64,000 nucleotides of DNA from Alkalihalobacillus sp. TS-13 (GCF_019720915.1 NZ_JAHKSI010000001.1:2356001-2420000), one strand, 5' to 3'; positions 26,553 to 35,983 are shown, counted from the stretch's first letter. The notes: a model not told the origin generated them from the letters alone. A program made the numbers and translations.

Positions 26553-26600
26553 TGGTATGTAATAGAACCAATTTATCATCATTTTTATAGTACCAATTTA
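26553..26600. promoter_or_regulatory. direct-repeat operator between racemase and MocR gene
   Basis: ATAGAACCAATTTA (26562-26575) is repeated as ATAGTACCAATTTA (26587-26600), 25 bp apart. An inverted half-site CTGGTAT (26552-26558) precedes them. MocR proteins such as GabR and PdxR bind direct repeats plus an inverted half-site of this ATACC type in their divergent promoter, so this is the likely autoregulatory site. Confidence 0.6.
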
Positions 26601-26617
26601 AACTGGGAGGATTTTCT

Positions 26618-28024
26618 TTGCTGAACTTTTCTGTTAATCGACTTTCTGATAAGACACTACCCCAACAGGTTTATGATCAAATAAGCAACAGGATATTGAA
26701 CAATGAGTTCCAAGCTGGAGAGCGACTTCCTTCTTCCAGGGAGCTTGCAACGAATATCGGTGTGTCACGGAATGTTGTCTTGGAAGCATATGACCAATTG
26801 ATGATTGAAGGCTATATAGAAGTCAGGCCTGGTTCTGGAACTTATGTATCACAAGGTTCCTCCTTATTGGTTAAAAAATCAGAGCAACCATCACTATCAG
26901 AAGATCAACATATTGTTTCGGATCTCTTTCCATCGGTTGATTCAATAGACTTTAAAGCAAGCAACCCTGCCATGGACTATTTCCCGAGAAGCATCTGGGG
27001 GAATCTTACCAAGGAAGTTTGTTTACAGTCAGAGGATCGATTATTTGGGTATAACCCTTCCCAGGGGATCACCGAGTTAAGAAATGTTTTAAGACGTTAT
27101 CTTTCAAGAGTTAGAGGCGTGAATTGCCATCCTGAACAAATCATCATTACAACAGGGGCGACACAAGGTCTTTATTTGATCACAAAGTTTCTGACGACTC
27201 AAAACAAAAAAGTGATCATTGAGGATCCGATTGCTGATGAGATGCTTCCTATCTTTCAAAATGCCGGAGCGGATGTATTGCCAGTACCAGTAGATGAAAG
27301 GGGCATCGTAACCGACAGCTTGCCAACACATCATGATCCCAGTTTTATATTCGTCGTTCCATCCCATCAATTTCCATTGGGTGGCACCTTGCCTATCCAG
27401 AGAAGAATCCAATTGATTGAATACGCAAGGGAACATAACGCTTATATAGTAGAGGATGATTATGACAGCGAGTTCACTTATGAGGGAATTCCTGTCGCTT
27501 CTATGCAAGGGTTGGATCCTGAAAATGTCATATATGTCGGTACATTCAGTAAGATCCTATCTCCTTCCCTCAGGATCGGGTATATGGTATTGCCCTGGGG
27601 ACTTGTGAGACAAATCCGTCAAAAGAAATGGTATTTGGATAGACACACTGGTACGATCGATCAGATGGTCCTCGCTCATTTCATCAAAGAAGGCTATCTC
27701 GATCGCCATGTAAGAAGGATGAAAGGTATTTATAAACAGAGAAGGAAGGCAATGGTCCATTCGATCAGCAAACACTTCAGCAATTTCAAAATCCATGGTA
27801 AAGCAGCTGGAATGCATCTGGTATTGGAATTGGAGGGAGTTGATTTCACTGAAAAATTGGTCAATCGTATAAAAGACCAAGGCGTAATCGTCTATCCAAT
27901 CAAACCCTACGCCATTTCAAAAAGGAAACATAAAAATAAGATTGTTATGGGATATGGTAGTTTAACCGAAGATTTAATCGAAGAAGGGGTTTCACGCATA
28001 AAGACAGTTTTAGAGAATTTTTAA
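26618..28024 (+). CDS. MocR-family regulator (GntR HTH plus aminotransferase domain)
   Basis: Chimeric regulator of 468 residues. The winged helix of the GntR type is at about residues 12-78 (LPSSRELATNIGVSRNVVLE). A linker follows, then a fold-type I aminotransferase domain with VEDDYDSEF (about 278-286) and the PLP lysine K312 in VGTFSKILSPSLRIGYMV. MocR proteins bind PLP as an external aldimine with an effector and control vitamin B6, GABA, taurine or D-amino-acid genes. The start is a TTG 8 nt after GGGAGG. It is divergent from the racemase gene, with direct-repeat sites between. The effector is likely an amino acid or its aldimine; this is inferred from the neighbour. Confidence 0.9.
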   Translation: MLNFSVNRLSDKTLPQQVYDQISNRILNNEFQAGERLPSSRELATNIGVSRNVVLEAYDQLMIEGYIEVRPGSGTYVSQGSSLLVKKSEQPSLSEDQHIVSDLFPSVDSIDFKASNPAMDYFPRSIWGNLTKEVCLQSEDRLFGYNPSQGITELRNVLRRYLSRVRGVNCHPEQIIITTGATQGLYLITKFLTTQNKKVIIEDPIADEMLPIFQNAGADVLPVPVDERGIVTDSLPTHHDPSFIFVVPSHQFPLGGTLPIQRRIQLIEYAREHNAYIVEDDYDSEFTYEGIPVASMQGLDPENVIYVGTFSKILSPSLRIGYMVLPWGLVRQIRQKKWYLDRHTGTIDQMVLAHFIKEGYLDRHVRRMKGIYKQRRKAMVHSISKHFSNFKIHGKAAGMHLVLELEGVDFTEKLVNRIKDQGVIVYPIKPYAISKRKHKNKIVMGYGSLTEDLIEEGVSRIKTVLENF

Positions 28025-28130
28025 GGGAAATGAATTTGATCTTTCACCTATGATGGCTCCTTCTAGGATATAAAGTAAGGGATTCTTACAGTCAACTGAT
28101 TCTTTATACCTATCACAACCTCCTAATTTC

Positions 28131-29240
28131 TCAAATGGTTTTTTTCTTGCCCATTTTTTTTCGAAACACTGCCACTACTAACAGCAATAAGGGTAAAAAT
28201 AATCCTACAGATAATGAAAAAGCGTTTGCCGTTTCTGTATCCCACTCTTGTTGATAAACCACATTAGGATAGACGATAAGAGAAAGGACGATGGCAATCA
28301 TCCCTAAAGGCAAAGTGAAAGGGCGATAATCTTTTATTTCCATAATTTGTGTAAACCCTAAAACAGAAGCGTAAAAATAAAGGACCAGCTTGAAATAGAT
28401 GGTAATCATCCATAATCCGGCCATGATTGCATCGATCCGTGTCAAAAAATTACCGATATTGATCTTTTTGGTCAACTTATAGCCCGGATAAATTTGATTT
28501 GCTGAATCAAAAGGGCCAAGAACCAAAATACCCAGCAGAGTAATGATGATCATTACCAGCCCGCCAATCAAACTTCCGATCAAAAAAGATTTTTGAGCTT
28601 CTTTCGGCTGATTGACATTGGCTGGAAAAATCATCAATAAAACAACCGCATTTATCGTTGATGTCACGACCAAAAAAATACTTGCCCGAAGCAAAGGTTT
28701 TAACTCTACATCAAACACAGGCTGTATGTTTTCAACTTCAATTTCGGGACTGACGAAAAACACTAGGCAGATAAATAAGATAAAGAAAGTCAGGATCAAA
28801 ATCTCTGCTGATCGTGCAAATGTTTCCAGACCATATCGTACTGCCATCACCATTATGATACCTATAAGGATTACAAGGGACCCAAGCGGCGTTTCTGGCA
28901 TGATTTCTGTAATAAAGAAATTGCCAGCATAAAATAGAAGGGCAGAAGTATAGGCAAAGGTCATTGAAAAAAATATGATGGATACCATTTTCCCTAACCA
29001 TTTACCTAAAACCCTTTGATTCATCTGCACAAAGGTCATATCAGGAAACATGAGAGCTAGTTTATTGTATAAAAATATAACTAACAAACCCATTCCAACA
29101 CCGAGGATCGCTGCAATCCAAGCATCTTGTTTCGCCTCGGAGGCCAGCGTTGCTGGAACAATCAAAATGGACGTGCCGATGGTAAACAAAATGACCAATA
29201 TCCTGAATTGACGGACCGATATTTTTTGGTTATCTAACAC
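28131..29240 (-). CDS. spore germinant receptor B subunit (GerAB family)
   Basis: Membrane subunit of a Ger-type nutrient germinant receptor in the spore inner membrane, related to APC-superfamily amino-acid permeases. It has 369 residues with about ten hydrophobic helices. The N-terminal QFRILVILFTIGTSILIVPA and the ASEAKQDAWIAAILG loop are typical. It starts at GTG in a GGGGGGTGATCAG context. It is the last gene of an A-D-C-B operon, 25 bp after the C subunit. A paralogue (37836-38936) and a decayed copy (32644-33212) are nearby. The ligand cannot be inferred. Confidence 0.9.
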   Translation of the reverse strand: MLDNQKISVRQFRILVILFTIGTSILIVPATLASEAKQDAWIAAILGVGMGLLVIFLYNKLALMFPDMTFVQMNQRVLGKWLGKMVSIIFFSMTFAYTSALLFYAGNFFITEIMPETPLGSLVILIGIIMVMAVRYGLETFARSAEILILTFFILFICLVFFVSPEIEVENIQPVFDVELKPLLRASIFLVVTSTINAVVLLMIFPANVNQPKEAQKSFLIGSLIGGLVMIIITLLGILVLGPFDSANQIYPGYKLTKKINIGNFLTRIDAIMAGLWMITIYFKLVLYFYASVLGFTQIMEIKDYRPFTLPLGMIAIVLSLIVYPNVVYQQEWDTETANAFSLSVGLFLPLLLLVVAVFRKKMGKKKTI

Positions 29241-29265
29241 CTGATCACCCCCCTCTTCATTGTAT

Positions 29266-30474
29266 CTAATCTTTTATTTTTTCAAGCGGTGAATTTCCAA
29301 TTGTACCAAGCCGTCGAATCTTTACATCTGCTTTCACCTCTATTGGCATGTCCGTAAATCTTTCGTCCCAATTTTTCTTTGCCTTTTTCCAATAGTCAGG
29401 ATTTGAACGGTGGATTGCCTCCCCAAAGCCAAAAAGATCGACTTCGAATTCTTCCTTGGCTGTCGCGATGGCTGATTCAATTATTTCCTTGATTTGTTTT
29501 TCTGATTTTTTTTCCAATTCATCAATCGTTTTCGTTTTCGTCAAATCAAGCTTTTTGCATTGAACATCACCAACATTCCCTTCCACCTGAATTTTTACCG
29601 TCCCCTTTGGTGAACCATCTTCAACCTTCCCTTTTAAATCAACTTTTGTGCGAGTCACCTCAACTCCTACTTTCCCTTTTCCTTCTGGACAAGACACTTC
29701 ACCAATTGTACTTTTTACCTTGCCTTGGACATAGCTGACCGCTTTACTCTCCTTTTCATTCAACCACCCGATTAGTTTATCATCTTTAAACACGGCCATC
29801 CCGCCATATTTCAATTTGACATCAGCATCAATTCCTTGAACATTCTCCATCATTTCCCCTACTTTTTTATTTTCCCCTATTACATGGACTCCTGTTAAGT
29901 TGGGATGTATTCCCTCACTCACGATTTCCGCGGTCAGTTCATCCAATGTAATTGCCACTGAAGGAGCCCATGATTTCTCGGACGTTTCAAGAGATGTAAA
30001 CAGCTTGTTTGCAGGAATATCTTCTAATCCTGTCGTCACTTTCAATACATTCTCTGCCTTTGTATCTTTCGCAATGATAATGTAAAAGTCTGTTCGCAAT
30101 TCGTGATCCCTTGATATAAAATCTAATGTTTCTCCAATTCCTTCTTCGGCTAACTCCTCACTTATTACAAGAATTCGGAGATGAGGAAAGTAAAGTTTTC
30201 TAGCTGTACCCGTAGTCATTCTTCTTATCGCTTCAAAGACCGTGTCTCCTTTTTCTTGATATAGTGTAACTGGTGATTTCTGACCTCCTCCTTGTTTAGC
30301 AGCTACTTGACCTGGATTGACAACCTGAGTTGAAACAACATACTCCTCATCCGATTTATCCACTGCCATCGCAACCGTGATGGCCAGTTCATTCAGCTCC
30401 CGCCGGTTCCAACAACCCGTCAAAAGATTTAGCAAAAGGAAAATGATGATGAATAAACTGATTGTTCTTTTCAT
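29266..30474 (-). CDS. spore germinant receptor C subunit (GerAC family lipoprotein)
   Basis: Lipoprotein of the Ger(x)C family, 402 residues, anchored on the spore inner membrane. The signal peptide (MKRTISLFIIIFLLLNLLTG) ends in the lipobox LLTGC, with Cys21 as the lipidated residue, followed by the conserved WNRRELNELAI. The rest has the three-domain layout of the family, including the HLRILVISEELAEEGI region and a C-terminal DLFGFGEAIHRSNPDYWKK motif. AGGAGG is 6 nt before the ATG. The gene lies between the small D subunit and the B subunit. Confidence 0.93.
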   Translation of the reverse strand: MKRTISLFIIIFLLLNLLTGCWNRRELNELAITVAMAVDKSDEEYVVSTQVVNPGQVAAKQGGGQKSPVTLYQEKGDTVFEAIRRMTTGTARKLYFPHLRILVISEELAEEGIGETLDFISRDHELRTDFYIIIAKDTKAENVLKVTTGLEDIPANKLFTSLETSEKSWAPSVAITLDELTAEIVSEGIHPNLTGVHVIGENKKVGEMMENVQGIDADVKLKYGGMAVFKDDKLIGWLNEKESKAVSYVQGKVKSTIGEVSCPEGKGKVGVEVTRTKVDLKGKVEDGSPKGTVKIQVEGNVGDVQCKKLDLTKTKTIDELEKKSEKQIKEIIESAIATAKEEFEVDLFGFGEAIHRSNPDYWKKAKKNWDERFTDMPIEVKADVKIRRLGTIGNSPLEKIKD

Positions 30475-30522
30475 ACTTGATCCTCCTTTCTTGCGGTTTT
30501 CAAGGATTTTCCCTATTCACCT

Positions 30523-30756
30523 TTATTTCAATAACCACATCATTAAATCAGTTAACGGTTTAAATATGACTGCAATCCAATCGAACGGATTGGGAACATT
30601 CAAATCCAAACCTACTGCAATACTTAATCCGATCCCAAAGACAAGCAGCACCGAAAAAACCCATAGTTCTTTCCTCTGTCTTTTCTTCCAAAGCGGAGGT
30701 ACTTCTATAATGGTGATCAAGATGGCTACGAGAAGTACTCCTGTAATAACCCACAT
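30523..30756 (-). CDS. small two-helix membrane protein, probable germinant receptor D subunit
   Basis: This 77-residue protein has two hydrophobic helices (about 2-20 and 32-48), a basic loop between them (WKKRQRKELW), and an amphipathic Trp-rich tail (FDWIAVIFKPLTDLMMWLLK). Short two-helix D subunits are known in some Bacillus ger operons (for example GerKD and GerUD) and modulate receptor activity. AAAGGAG stands before the ATG. It sits between the A and C subunit genes on the same strand, which supports the D-subunit call. Sequence identity to a particular D protein was not assessed. Confidence 0.75.
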   Translation of the reverse strand: MWVITGVLLVAILITIIEVPPLWKKRQRKELWVFSVLLVFGIGLSIAVGLDLNVPNPFDWIAVIFKPLTDLMMWLLK

Positions 30757-30941
30757 ATCGAATTACTCCTTTAATTTTACGAACATTGGATCCATCTGCT
30801 TCAATTGAACCATGGGGATCAAATTCATTCCTTTTCGATCAATAGTCCTGTTCTCGATCAACAAGGTCCATTTCATTTTTCAACCATGCATGCATGTCTT
30901 TCCATAAAAAATGGTGACGGTCAATACCTTGTTCGGATGTG

Positions 30942-32537
30942 CTATTTTCGTTTCCGGGACTCCGGCTTTGGTGACGGATTATCTTCCCGCTTTAAATTTT
31001 TCTGGCTGATCAGACGTGGACGCGAAAATAAACCCCAGTGTGGAAACCGGATAAACACATCCTTTTGCCCTTCAATATTGAAAGGAGCAAGTGGTGACAT
31101 ATAAGGTACGCCGAATGAACGCAAACTGCATAAATGAAGAGTAAGGGCGATCAAGCCGACTATCATCCCGAATAAACCAAACGAGGCAGCAAGTCCCATA
31201 AAAATAAAACGCAACATCCTTACGGAAATAGAAAGATTGAACGAACTGACAATAAAGCTTGAAATCGCGGTGATCGCTACAACAATAACCATTGCTGCGG
31301 AAACAATGCCGGCATCGACAGCCGCTGTTCCAATGACGAGTGTCCCGACAATTGAAACCGCCTGACCGATCGTCCTCGGCATTCGAACTCCGGCCTCCCT
31401 CAATATTTCAAATGTGACTTCCATTATAAGTGCTTCAATGAAGGCAGGAAATGGTACTCCTTCCCGTTGAGCAGCCAGGTTAATGAGCAACGGTGTCGGC
31501 AGCATTTCCTGATGAAACGTCGTAATCGCGATGTATAAGGATGGACCAAGGAGCGCTATGAAAAATCCAATGAACCGAAGAATACGGAGCAGTGTAACAA
31601 TATCTGCTCGTTGATAATAATCATCTGCTGTTTGGAAAAATTGAACGAACAATGACGGAGCGATTAGAGAATGAGGGGTTCCATCAACAAAAATAGCGAT
31701 ACGTCCCTCTAAGAGATTGGCAACTGTGACATCAGGGCGCTCTGTAGTGAAAATAGTAGGGAAAGGTGTATATGTCTCATCTTGAATCAACTCTTCAATA
31801 TAGCCGGTTTCCAGAATACCATCGATTTCAATTCTATCAAGTCGCCGACGAACTTCTTCTACCACCTTGTCATTGGCAATGTTTTTTATATAGGCAATTG
31901 AAACGTCTGTTTTCGTAACCGTTCCAATCTTTTTCGTTTCTAACCAAAGGTTGCGATCGTTGACTTTGCGTCTTAACAGTGCTGTATTGGTACGTAAGCT
32001 TTCTGAAAAAGCTTCCTTTGGACCACGTACCGTACTTTCAGTTGTTGCTTCTGGCACACCGCGGTCTTTTCCACCCTTCATGCTAATCGCAAAGCCTTGT
32101 GTATAACCGTCAAGCAAAAGTATCACATTACCTGTTAACAGAGAGGTGAAGAGAGTGTTGTAATCGGTTATATCTTTTAATTCTCCGACTGCTAAAACAG
32201 AATCTTTCATCAGCTGCAGCAGGTCTTTTTTGTTAGTGATACTCTTGTCTAGACCCGAATCCTGTATATCCACCATTAAGGATTCCAGAATGAAATTTTG
32301 AATGGAGGGTGTATCAACCAAGCCCTCAGTATAAATGATCCCTGCTTTTATGCTGCTTTCTTTTCCTATGCTAATTTCCCGGATGATGATATCATCGCTG
32401 TTACCAAGTGCTTCTTTTACTATTTGTATATTTTCTTTAAGATTCTCACTAAACTGTTCTTTATTTTTAATTTGATCGTTTTGTGTAGGCAAGGATTGAC
32501 TCCGTCGATTTTTAAACGATTTTTTTATACGTCTCAT
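30942..32537 (-). CDS. spore germinant receptor A subunit (GerAA family)
   Basis: Large subunit of a Ger-type receptor with a soluble N-terminal half and about five membrane helices in the C-terminal half. Family landmarks are VEEVRRRLDRIEIDGILETG, the GRIAIFVDGTPHSLIAPSLF region, and the AQREGVPFPAFIEALIMEVT/FEILREAGVRMPRTIGQAVSI stretch. The frame is open to 32810, but the true start is the ATG at 32537 (MRRIKKSFKNRR), just after GGAGGGAAGAGG. This gives 531 residues, the family norm. It is the first gene of the A-D-C-B operon. A forespore (sigma-G) promoter is expected upstream but I could not identify one with confidence. A decayed gerAB copy begins about 100 bp upstream, on the other strand. 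Confidence 0.92.
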   Translation of the reverse strand: MRRIKKSFKNRRSQSLPTQNDQIKNKEQFSENLKENIQIVKEALGNSDDIIIREISIGKESSIKAGIIYTEGLVDTPSIQNFILESLMVDIQDSGLDKSITNKKDLLQLMKDSVLAVGELKDITDYNTLFTSLLTGNVILLLDGYTQGFAISMKGGKDRGVPEATTESTVRGPKEAFSESLRTNTALLRRKVNDRNLWLETKKIGTVTKTDVSIAYIKNIANDKVVEEVRRRLDRIEIDGILETGYIEELIQDETYTPFPTIFTTERPDVTVANLLEGRIAIFVDGTPHSLIAPSLFVQFFQTADDYYQRADIVTLLRILRFIGFFIALLGPSLYIAITTFHQEMLPTPLLINLAAQREGVPFPAFIEALIMEVTFEILREAGVRMPRTIGQAVSIVGTLVIGTAAVDAGIVSAAMVIVVAITAISSFIVSSFNLSISVRMLRFIFMGLAASFGLFGMIVGLIALTLHLCSLRSFGVPYMSPLAPFNIEGQKDVFIRFPHWGLFSRPRLISQKNLKREDNPSPKPESRKRK

Positions 32538-32643
32538 CCTCTTCCCTCCTGCCAATTTCAATTTATTATTTCCAACATAGTCCATTGTAAACTTAGGGTA
32601 AATTTTCAGATCGTTTGAGCGTTTTGGCGTATCGTAATATACC

Positions 32644-33212
32644 AGAAATTTATGGAAGGTATATATAAATATTGTCGCGTTGTCATGCATTTTATTCCTT
32701 ATATATGGAGTGTCTAGAGATTTACGGGAATCAAGTAGATTACGGGAATCAAGTAGAACTCTTTTTGTTGGACTATGATGAACACCAATGTCTGTGTTAA
32801 GCGCCATCATGATGATTCTGTTGAGTTATGCGTTGTATCACGGAATAGAAGTATGGCAAGAGCAGGGGAAATGTTTTTGTTTTAGTCTTTCCTAAGGTTT
32901 TATTATTATAAAACTTAGAAGCTATTGTGATGATCGTATTTGATCATAGAGGATTTTTTAAGGTGGGTTCTTTTGTTACACAGTTGTTATATGTACGACT
33001 GACTTATTCAAAATGAAAAATCACCGGAAGTCCATCTTACCTATTGGCGTGATGATAGTTTTTACCTCGATGGTCGTGGATATTTTTGTAGCACTCATCT
33101 TACTAGGGGAATTTGTCCTTGAATCGATCTTTCCCTTGTTTGAATTTATTCTGTTGCTATTAGTCATAGTCGTTTTTATCCGACAACAAATTAGGTAACA
33201 AACTTTATTGAC
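32644..33212 (+). pseudogene. decayed gerAB paralogue
   Basis: DNA similar to the intact gerAB at 37836-38936 runs in order. Bases 32644-32880 correspond to about 38048-38285 and bases 32920-33212 to about 38625-38936. About 320 bp in the middle are missing. There are frame breaks, and an 18-bp unit TTACGGGAATCAAGTAGA is duplicated in tandem near 32725-32760. Only the C-terminal piece at 33013-33198 is still open (MKNHRKSILPIGVMIVFTSM). It lies divergent from gerAA. It is a pseudogene by any reading. Confidence 0.88.
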
Positions 33213-33303
33213 TTAATATGAATGATTAGGAAATTAGGACATAAATGTTGCCGTTTGATAAAAAATTGATTTAGTGTCCGTATCGTATATCAATATAAAC
33301 AAT

Positions 33304-33331
33304 AAAAAAGGCCATAATGACCTTTTTTATT
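33304..33331 (-). terminator. terminator of the ald-nhaC operon
   Basis: AAAAAAGG (33304-33311) pairs with CCTTTTTT (33321-33328) around a 9-nt loop. It lies about 50 bp past the nhaC stop, with a T-run in minus-strand orientation. Confidence 0.75.
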
Positions 33332-33381
33332 ATCAATGCCCTCATCTTTATTCTTTTACATACTATTTTAACAACCTGATT

Positions 33382-34779
33382 CTAGGCAAAAAGAACCCCT
33401 ACGAGCAAATAAAAAACACATGCAACCGCAGCTACTGTCAAGGCATATGGAATCTGTGTTTTGACATGATCCATGTGATCGGAGGCAGCTCCTGTAGAGG
33501 CTAGAACGGTCGTATCTGACAAAGGTGAACAATGGTCCCCAAAAACACCTCCGCCTCCAACAGCTGCTATTGTAGCCAAAACAAGTGTCGTTACCTCATC
33601 ACCTGTATAGTTAAAAGCAAGCGGGACGGCTAAAGGCATGACGATTGCAAAAGTACCCCAGGAGGAACCTGTCGCAAAAGCGATGATTGCGGCAATCATG
33701 AAGGTGGCAACCGGCAGCAGGCTTGGGCTCAACCAATTTCCGCTGACGGAAACAATGTAATCGGCTGTCCCTATGTCTTCTGTCAATTTGTTCAACGCAT
33801 AAGCAAACGCTAAGATGATGATTGCAGGCAATACACCTTTCATCCCGGCAGTGGCTGTTTTCATAATTTCATTAAATGGAATACCCTGGAAACGCATGAT
33901 AACACCTAAAATAACAGACGCTGTCAAAAATGCTTCCATTGTTTTTGCTGAGTCCAATACGATGAATGTCCCTACCGCGATGGATATCACAATCAAGACA
34001 GGCAGGAAAAAGTTTAAAAAGATATTAGATTTTATTCCCTTAAATGGCGGTGTTTCAGTCAATTCTTCCCCCATTAACGGTTCAGCTCCGTCACGCAACA
34101 CCTTTCCTTCATTTAGTGCCCGTTCTTCTGCTTTTCTCATCGGGCCATAATCGGGGATAACCCGCATTGCAAGTAGACCGACAAAGAGAACCGATAATAA
34201 AGCATAGAAGTTAAAGGGTATAGCCTGTACGAATACTTTCATCGCCGAATCGGGGCTTGATATGGAACCCATACCGACTAATAAGCCTGAAATAAATACC
34301 GCCCAACCTGTGATCGGAACGATGACACTTACAGGTGCCGAAGTCGAATCTGCGATATAAGACAATTTTTCCCTCGATATTTTCGCTTTATCTGACAAAT
34401 TTCGCATTGTAGATCCGACAAATAACGGACTAAAGTAATCGCTGAAGAACACGAACATGCCCAAAAACCAGGAAACTAGCTGTGTCTTGACCCTGCTTAA
34501 ATTCTTGCGCTCCATGACTGCCGTAAATTGCTGAATGGCACCAGTTCTTTGAAAGAAAGCAATTAATACTCCAATAAAAAGTTCAAGCAATAAAATCCAC
34601 GAAAAACTCGTTGTACCTAATGCTTCTTTCAGTAAGTCCGGGAATCCCAATAGCCCTTGACCCGCTAAAAGTACGCCGACAAAACAGGCAACAGCAAGCG
34701 AGAAAACTGTATTTCTTGTGACAAAAGCCAAGATAATCGCAACCGTTGCCGGTACAAGTGATAATATCCCTAATTCCAT
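33382..34779 (-). CDS. NhaC-family Na+/H+ antiporter
   Basis: NhaC/ArsB-superfamily carrier of 465 residues with about eleven membrane helices. The family motif GGGGVFGDHCSPLSDTTVLA is near residue 410, with the following STGAASDHMDHVKTQIPYAL. AGGAGG precedes the ATG. It is 20 bp downstream of alanine dehydrogenase and is transcribed with it. NhaC relatives include malate/lactate and possibly amino-acid exchangers. The link to ald and to a sigma-54 promoter makes an alanine- or pyruvate-related exchange as likely as plain pH homeostasis. That part is inference. Confidence 0.85.
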   Translation of the reverse strand: MELGILSLVPATVAIILAFVTRNTVFSLAVACFVGVLLAGQGLLGFPDLLKEALGTTSFSWILLLELFIGVLIAFFQRTGAIQQFTAVMERKNLSRVKTQLVSWFLGMFVFFSDYFSPLFVGSTMRNLSDKAKISREKLSYIADSTSAPVSVIVPITGWAVFISGLLVGMGSISSPDSAMKVFVQAIPFNFYALLSVLFVGLLAMRVIPDYGPMRKAEERALNEGKVLRDGAEPLMGEELTETPPFKGIKSNIFLNFFLPVLIVISIAVGTFIVLDSAKTMEAFLTASVILGVIMRFQGIPFNEIMKTATAGMKGVLPAIIILAFAYALNKLTEDIGTADYIVSVSGNWLSPSLLPVATFMIAAIIAFATGSSWGTFAIVMPLAVPLAFNYTGDEVTTLVLATIAAVGGGGVFGDHCSPLSDTTVLASTGAASDHMDHVKTQIPYALTVAAVACVFYLLVGVLFA

Positions 34780-34799
34780 ACTCTTCCTCCTCCTTTAAA

Positions 34800-35897
34800 T
34801 CATTTCAACAACTCTTCTGGTTTCACCCATTGTCGCTTTTGAACAAGACCTGTTTCTTCATGGGTCAGCTTGCCCTTGTATATTGTAAGCCCTCCTCGAA
34901 GATATTCATCATCACGCAAGGCTTGTTCAACCCCTTTATCGGCAATCGATTGAATATACGGGAAAACAGAGGCAGCATACGCGATGGACGCTGTGTTTGG
35001 AACAGCGCCTGGTATATTGTCCACCCCAAAATGGATAACCCCTTCTACCGTATAAATCGGTTCTTCAAACGTTGTTGGTCGATAGGTTTCAATTGCTCCT
35101 CCCACGTCTGCACTGATATCTACAATCACAGACCCCTTTTGCATCGTACTGATCATATCCCTTGTAATCAGATGGTCTGTTCGTTGTTTCGGCCATTTTA
35201 CACAGTTGATGACAAGGTCCATGTTCGGTAAAATTTCCCTAATGGTTTCTTGATTCGAAAATCCAGTCGTCACATTTTTAGGAAAAAGAAACTGAGCTTC
35301 CCGCAAAACGCCAATATTAATATCCAGTAACCTTACTTGTGCCCTCAATGAAGCGAGGACGTCAACCGCACTTTTTCCGACGATTCCTCCTCCTAGCACC
35401 AACGCTTGGATACCGGGAACGCCTCCTATCCCCCCTACTAATTTTCCTGATCCACCGTTTGGCGTAAGAAGGTATTGAATTCCCATCAATGCACCCAGCT
35501 TTCCTGCCACTTCACAATTTGGCGATCCGAAACGGTGAGTATCCTCTGCTGTAATCGCAACAACTTCCTTTTCAAGCAACGCATCAACCTCTTCTTTGTT
35601 TGCCGCAGGATGCAGACATGAGAAAACGATTTGCCCTGGTTGAAGAAGAGAATACTCTTCGGGGCTGACTTCCTTCACTTTTACAACAAGATCGGCTTGA
35701 TCGAAAATCTCTTTTGCCCGCTGTACAATCTCTGCCCCTGCCTTCAGGTAAGAGGGATCGGGAAATCCCGCCTGGAGTCCCGCATCTTTTTCCACCAATA
35801 CAGAATGACCTTTACGAGACAATTGCTTCACTTCGTTTGGTGTCAAAACGACACGTGATTCTCCACTTTTAACTTCCTTTAAAACTCCGATTTTCAC
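34800..35897 (-). CDS. ald: alanine dehydrogenase
   Basis: NAD-dependent reversible deamination of L-alanine to pyruvate and ammonia; in sporeformers it feeds alanine nitrogen and carbon into metabolism during sporulation. It has 365 residues. Features are the N-terminal KIGVLKEVKSGESRVVLTP, the catalytic His in FSCLHPAANK, the NAD-binding ALVLGGGIVGKSAVDVL, and DNIPGAVPNTASIAYA. The start is the GTG at 35897 after GGGGAGG. The frame is open to 35945, but the sigma-54 promoter at 35942-35957 lies there, so an upstream start is impossible. It is first in an operon with nhaC. Confidence 0.94.
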   Translation of the reverse strand: MKIGVLKEVKSGESRVVLTPNEVKQLSRKGHSVLVEKDAGLQAGFPDPSYLKAGAEIVQRAKEIFDQADLVVKVKEVSPEEYSLLQPGQIVFSCLHPAANKEEVDALLEKEVVAITAEDTHRFGSPNCEVAGKLGALMGIQYLLTPNGGSGKLVGGIGGVPGIQALVLGGGIVGKSAVDVLASLRAQVRLLDINIGVLREAQFLFPKNVTTGFSNQETIREILPNMDLVINCVKWPKQRTDHLITRDMISTMQKGSVIVDISADVGGAIETYRPTTFEEPIYTVEGVIHFGVDNIPGAVPNTASIAYAASVFPYIQSIADKGVEQALRDDEYLRGGLTIYKGKLTHEETGLVQKRQWVKPEELLK

Positions 35898-35939
35898 TTT
35901 TTTATTCCTCCCCGTCCTTTTTTGACTCATGTACTTAAC

Positions 35940-35957
35940 ATGCAAAACTCATGCCAA
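35940..35957 (-). promoter_or_regulatory. sigma-54 (-24/-12) promoter of ald-nhaC
   Basis: On the minus strand the sequence reads TTGGCATGAGTTTTGCAT: GG, ten bases, GC. It agrees closely with the consensus TGGCAC-N5-TTGCA. It is 45 bp upstream of the ald GTG. The sigma-54 activator encoded next door is the obvious partner. Confidence 0.8.
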
Positions 35958-35983
35958 TTCAAAAATATGTGGAGAAAATGAAC

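Noticed and set aside
30757-30941. Possible extra small frame between the gerAA and D-subunit genes (ends FLWKDMHAWLKNEMDLVDRE)
   Set aside because: No ATG, GTG or TTG start with a ribosome site. The frame overlaps the gerAA 3' end and begins after a stop with only ATA/ATC codons, so it is probably chance or residual coding sequence.
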